A stretch of DNA of 64,000 nucleotides from Lichenihabitans psoromatis (GTDB taxonomy: Bacteria > Pseudomonadota > Alphaproteobacteria > Rhizobiales > Beijerinckiaceae), in NCBI RefSeq assembly GCF_004323635.1, contig NZ_CP036515.1, positions 1,537,501 through 1,601,500 on the forward strand, read 5' to 3'. The position numbers and the translations under genes are program-made. Numbering within the stretch: the first letter of the stretch is position 1; every line of letters begins with the position of its first letter. Below the pieces are notes generated by a model, which saw only the letters and a list, made by a program, of their open reading frames with translations, was not told the origin of the DNA and searched no databases. Below are positions 61,668-64,000 of the stretch, one piece after another.

Positions 61668-62183
61668 TCAGGAAAGGCCGAGAAAATCCATCTTACCGAC
61701 CGGGACACCCTTGTGGCGGAGGATCGCATAGGCGGTCGTGACGTGGAAGAAGAAGTTCGGCAAGACGAAGCCTAACAGGTAGTCGCGACCCGTCATGGTG
61801 AGGCGGCGCTCACCGAATTTCAGATCGATGCTGCGATCCTCGCTGCCGTCGATTTGGCTCGGCGCGATCGACTGCAGCAGTTCGATCGTATCGGTGATGC
61901 GCTTCTGCAGCTCCGGAAACGTCGTTTCCGTATCCGCGAAGCTCGGGACCGTGATGCCGGCGAGACGGGCGACGCATCCCTTGGCCGTGTCGCTAGCGCG
62001 CTGGATCTGTGCGGTGAGCGGGCCCATGTCGCCGATCAGCCGCCCTCCGGTCAGTGTGTCGGCCGATACGCCTTCGCTCGCCGCGAAAGTGACGCCTTTG
62101 TCGAGGATGGCCGACAGATTATGGAGCGCCCGGACGAAGACCGGGACCGAGAGATCGTGCATCGAGAGCGGCATCGCGTGCAT
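61668..62183 (-). CDS. DUF1993 family protein
   Basis: 171 residues. DinB-like helical fold: MPLSMHDLSVPVFVRALHNLSAILDKG, with LTGGRLIGDMGPLTAQIQRASDTAKGCVARLAG, and FVLPNFFFHVTTAYAILRHKGVPVGKMDFLG, the DUF1993 hallmark. Function unknown. ATG at 62183 or 62174. Convergent with the MFS gene. Confidence 0.88.
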   Translation of the reverse strand: MHAMPLSMHDLSVPVFVRALHNLSAILDKGVTFAASEGVSADTLTGGRLIGDMGPLTAQIQRASDTAKGCVARLAGITVPSFADTETTFPELQKRITDTIELLQSIAPSQIDGSEDRSIDLKFGERRLTMTGRDYLLGFVLPNFFFHVTTAYAILRHKGVPVGKMDFLGLS

Positions 62184-62275
62184 CCTAGTTACAGTGAGCG
62201 ACAGACACGCTCGAATTATACCGATCAGTATGGTTTAGGCTTGGACCCGTCAAGCCACGCTCGGCGTCAGCCTGG

Positions 62276-62560
62276 TCAGTTCTTGCCGCCGGCGGTCGGT
62301 GTCGCCAAGAGGATCGCGCGATCGAGGCTCTCGCGCAAAGCCTTGGCGCCCTGCACGTTGGTGCGGAGATAGGCGATGACCGTATGCCGAACCGTGATTT
62401 CGGACGGTTCGATCGTGCGGGCGAGATCAACCGCGAGCGTGATCGCGACGATGCCGCCGTAATGTCCGCAAGCCGGCGCGGCATCGAAGAAGATAAGGGG
62501 CGCGTGAGGATCGTCCGTGACCTGGGTCGCAAGGGACTTGCCCGCCGTCTCGTCGCTCAC
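62276..62560 (-). CDS. Hypothetical protein (94 aa)
   Basis: No family recognised. Contains DPHAPLIFFDAAPACGHYGGIVAITLAVDLARTIEPSEITVRHTVIAYLRTNVQGAKALRESLDRAILLATPT, a plausible alpha/beta domain. Ribosome site AGAAGGAG before the ATG supports translation. On the same strand as DUF1993 and the RND gene. Confidence 0.65.
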   Translation of the reverse strand: MSDETAGKSLATQVTDDPHAPLIFFDAAPACGHYGGIVAITLAVDLARTIEPSEITVRHTVIAYLRTNVQGAKALRESLDRAILLATPTAGGKN

Positions 62561-62672
62561 CGCAATGCTCCTTCTCTGCTAGGCGACATCGGGCTAGTCG
62601 GCCCGCGCGCCGCCCGTTCCTTAGCGATCGTTTGTGCCTGACTTGCGGCAGACGGGATCGCAAGAGGGTGGC

Positions 62673-64000
62673 TTACTCGGCCGGCAGAGAGGCGGGATGC
62701 TGACCGGATGCGGCGGCGGGTTCATGGGTCGGCTCGCGCCGGAAATGCAGCACCATCCAGCGGATCGAAACATAGAAGACGGGCGTCAAGAAGAGCCCGA
62801 AGAACGTCACGCCGAGCATGCCGAAGAAGACCGCCGTTCCGAGCGCTTGGCGCATTTCGGCGCCTGGTCCCGACGCGATGGCGAGTGGCACGACGCCGAG
62901 GATGAAGGCGAAGGCCGTCATCAGGATCGGGCGAAGCCGCAGCCGGCAGGCTTCGATCACGGCCGCGACCGGCCCCTTGCCATCACGAACCTCGGCATCG
63001 CGCGCGAATTCGACGATCAGGATCGCGTTCTTGGCTGCGAGACCCACCAACACCACGAGTCCGATCTGGGTCAGGATGTTGTTGTCTTGGCCCCGGATCA
63101 TGACGCCGACCAGAGCCGACAACACGCTCATCGGCACGATGAGAATGATGGCGAGCGGCAGCGTCCAGCTTTCATATTGGGCGGCCAGCACCAGGAACAC
63201 GAACAAGACCGACAGCGCGAAGATGAAGCCTGCGGTCGAGCCCGTCGCCCGCTGCTGATAGGCGAGGTCGGTCCATTGCGTCGCCATACCGGCCGGCAAC
63301 GTCTCCTTGGCGAGTTGCTCCATCGTGTCGAGCGCCTCGCCCGACGATACGCCCGGCGCCGGGCCACCCTGCAGCGGCACGGAGGTGTACATGTTGTAGC
63401 GCTGGATCAGGTCGGCGCCGGTCACGAAGGTGACGTCGGCCAACGTGCCGAGCGGCACCAGCGCGCCCGTCGAGGAGCGGACCTTCAATTGATTGATGTC
63501 GTTCTCGTCAGTCCGGAACTTCTGATCGGCCTGAGCCCGCACCTGGTAGACGCGCCCAAAAGCGTTGAAGTCGTTCACGTAGGCCGTGCCGAGATTATTC
63601 TGCAGCGTCTCGAAGATATTGGCGATCGGCACATTGAGCATCTGCGCCTTTTGCCGGTCGATCGCGAGATAGATCTGCGGCGAGCCGTTGGAGAAGGTCG
63701 TATAGACACCCGCCAGTTTCGGATTGCCGCGCGCTTTGGCCATCAATTCATAGGTCGAAGCGAGCACGCGCGAGACATCGGCGCCGATCCGCTCCTGCAC
63801 CTGCATTCTGAACCCGCCGGTGCTGCCGATGCCGCGGACGGGCGGCGGCGCGACCGCGATGATGAAGGCTTCCTCGACCGCTTGCATGCGGACAAATAGA
63901 TCCTTGGTAATCTTGTCGCCCGTCAATCCGTCCTTCAGTCGCTCCTCAAAGGGTTTGAACGGCACGAAGACCGCGGCCGCATTGGTGGCATTGGTGAAGG
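62673..64000 (-). CDS. RND multidrug efflux permease, AcrB type (5' part outside the window)
   Basis: The last 442 residues are present, entering at FTNATNAAAVFVPFKPFEER. Classic HAE1 features: the TM10 lysine in VLVGLAAKNAILIVEFARDAEV, TM11 LRLRPILMTAFAFILGVVPLAIASGPGAEMRQALGTAVFFGMLGVTFFGLFLTPVFYV. Unlike the RND gene at 15.2 kb this one keeps all visible proton-relay residues. Usual total length is about 1040, so some 600 residues lie beyond the edge. Confidence 0.95.
   Translation of the reverse strand, partial: FTNATNAAAVFVPFKPFEERLKDGLTGDKITKDLFVRMQAVEEAFIIAVAPPPVRGIGSTGGFRMQVQERIGADVSRVLASTYELMAKARGNPKLAGVYTTFSNGSPQIYLAIDRQKAQMLNVPIANIFETLQNNLGTAYVNDFNAFGRVYQVRAQADQKFRTDENDINQLKVRSSTGALVPLGTLADVTFVTGADLIQRYNMYTSVPLQGGPAPGVSSGEALDTMEQLAKETLPAGMATQWTDLAYQQRATGSTAGFIFALSVLFVFLVLAAQYESWTLPLAIILIVPMSVLSALVGVMIRGQDNNILTQIGLVVLVGLAAKNAILIVEFARDAEVRDGKGPVAAVIEACRLRLRPILMTAFAFILGVVPLAIASGPGAEMRQALGTAVFFGMLGVTFFGLFLTPVFYVSIRWMVLHFRREPTHEPAAASGQHPASLPAE

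Overview
The window is GC-rich, densely packed and full of ATGA/GTGA start-stop overlaps. The mix of families points to an alphaproteobacterium, most likely of the Hyphomicrobiales (Rhizobiales): FrcBCA-like sugar importer, separate pqqA-B-C-D-E genes, xdhABC next to a PuuE-UraD fusion, an EcfG-type stress promoter and a DUF883/DUF1469/DUF3618 membrane-stress trio. The genus cannot be fixed from this sequence. No rRNA, tRNA, CRISPR, insertion sequence or phage was seen.

Left part (1-8.9 kb): a sugar-catabolic locus. DeoR-type (cut by the window edge) and LacI-type regulators face an SDR dehydrogenase, a ribose/fructose-type ABC importer (binding protein, permease, single-domain ATPase), a class I LacD/YihT-type aldolase, a ROK kinase, a small P-loop kinase and a PfkB kinase. 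A 24-bp dyad with a central CG lies just upstream of a good promoter for the importer. The logic is uptake, oxidation or isomerisation, two phosphorylations and aldol cleavage; the sugar is unknown. Then follow a Ste24-type M48 protease, a small unknown gene, a maleylacetoacetate isomerase/GST, an Old Yellow Enzyme, an SDR and a PiT phosphate transporter (9-15 kb).

15-24 kb: an RND permease plus adaptor pair with odd charged cytoplasmic extensions, then the complete PQQ synthesis operon pqqABCDE on the minus strand. Between pqqD and pqqE sits an 83-bp tandem repeat in which each unit is a 28-codon ORF joined to the next by an ATGA overlap; this is the most unusual local structure in the window.

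24-41 kb: an Ldh-type dehydrogenase, a FAD D-lactate-dehydrogenase-type enzyme and an aldehyde dehydrogenase; Ada; a two-gene cytoplasmic signalling operon made of an 1848-residue poly-HAMP hybrid histidine kinase with three receiver domains and a REC-PAS-HK-REC protein; a small lipoprotein; a diguanylate cyclase; and the stress trio behind an EcfG-type promoter.

41-50 kb: a HbpS/GlcG-like protein, a NitT/TauT-type ABC importer, a cupin, an RsmC-like rRNA methyltransferase coupled to an RsuA/RluB pseudouridine synthase, then a purine-degradation block: M20 hydrolase, PuuE-UraD fusion and UraH on the minus strand. The block continues from 50 to 60 kb with divergent xdhABC, a hydantoin/allantoin-type racemase and a PotABCD-like ABC importer. 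Together these cover xanthine to urate and 5-hydroxyisourate to allantoate; the urate oxidase step is absent from the window.

60-64 kb: a 14-helix MFS exporter, DUF1993, a small unknown protein, and the C-terminal half of a canonical AcrB-type RND pump running off the right edge.
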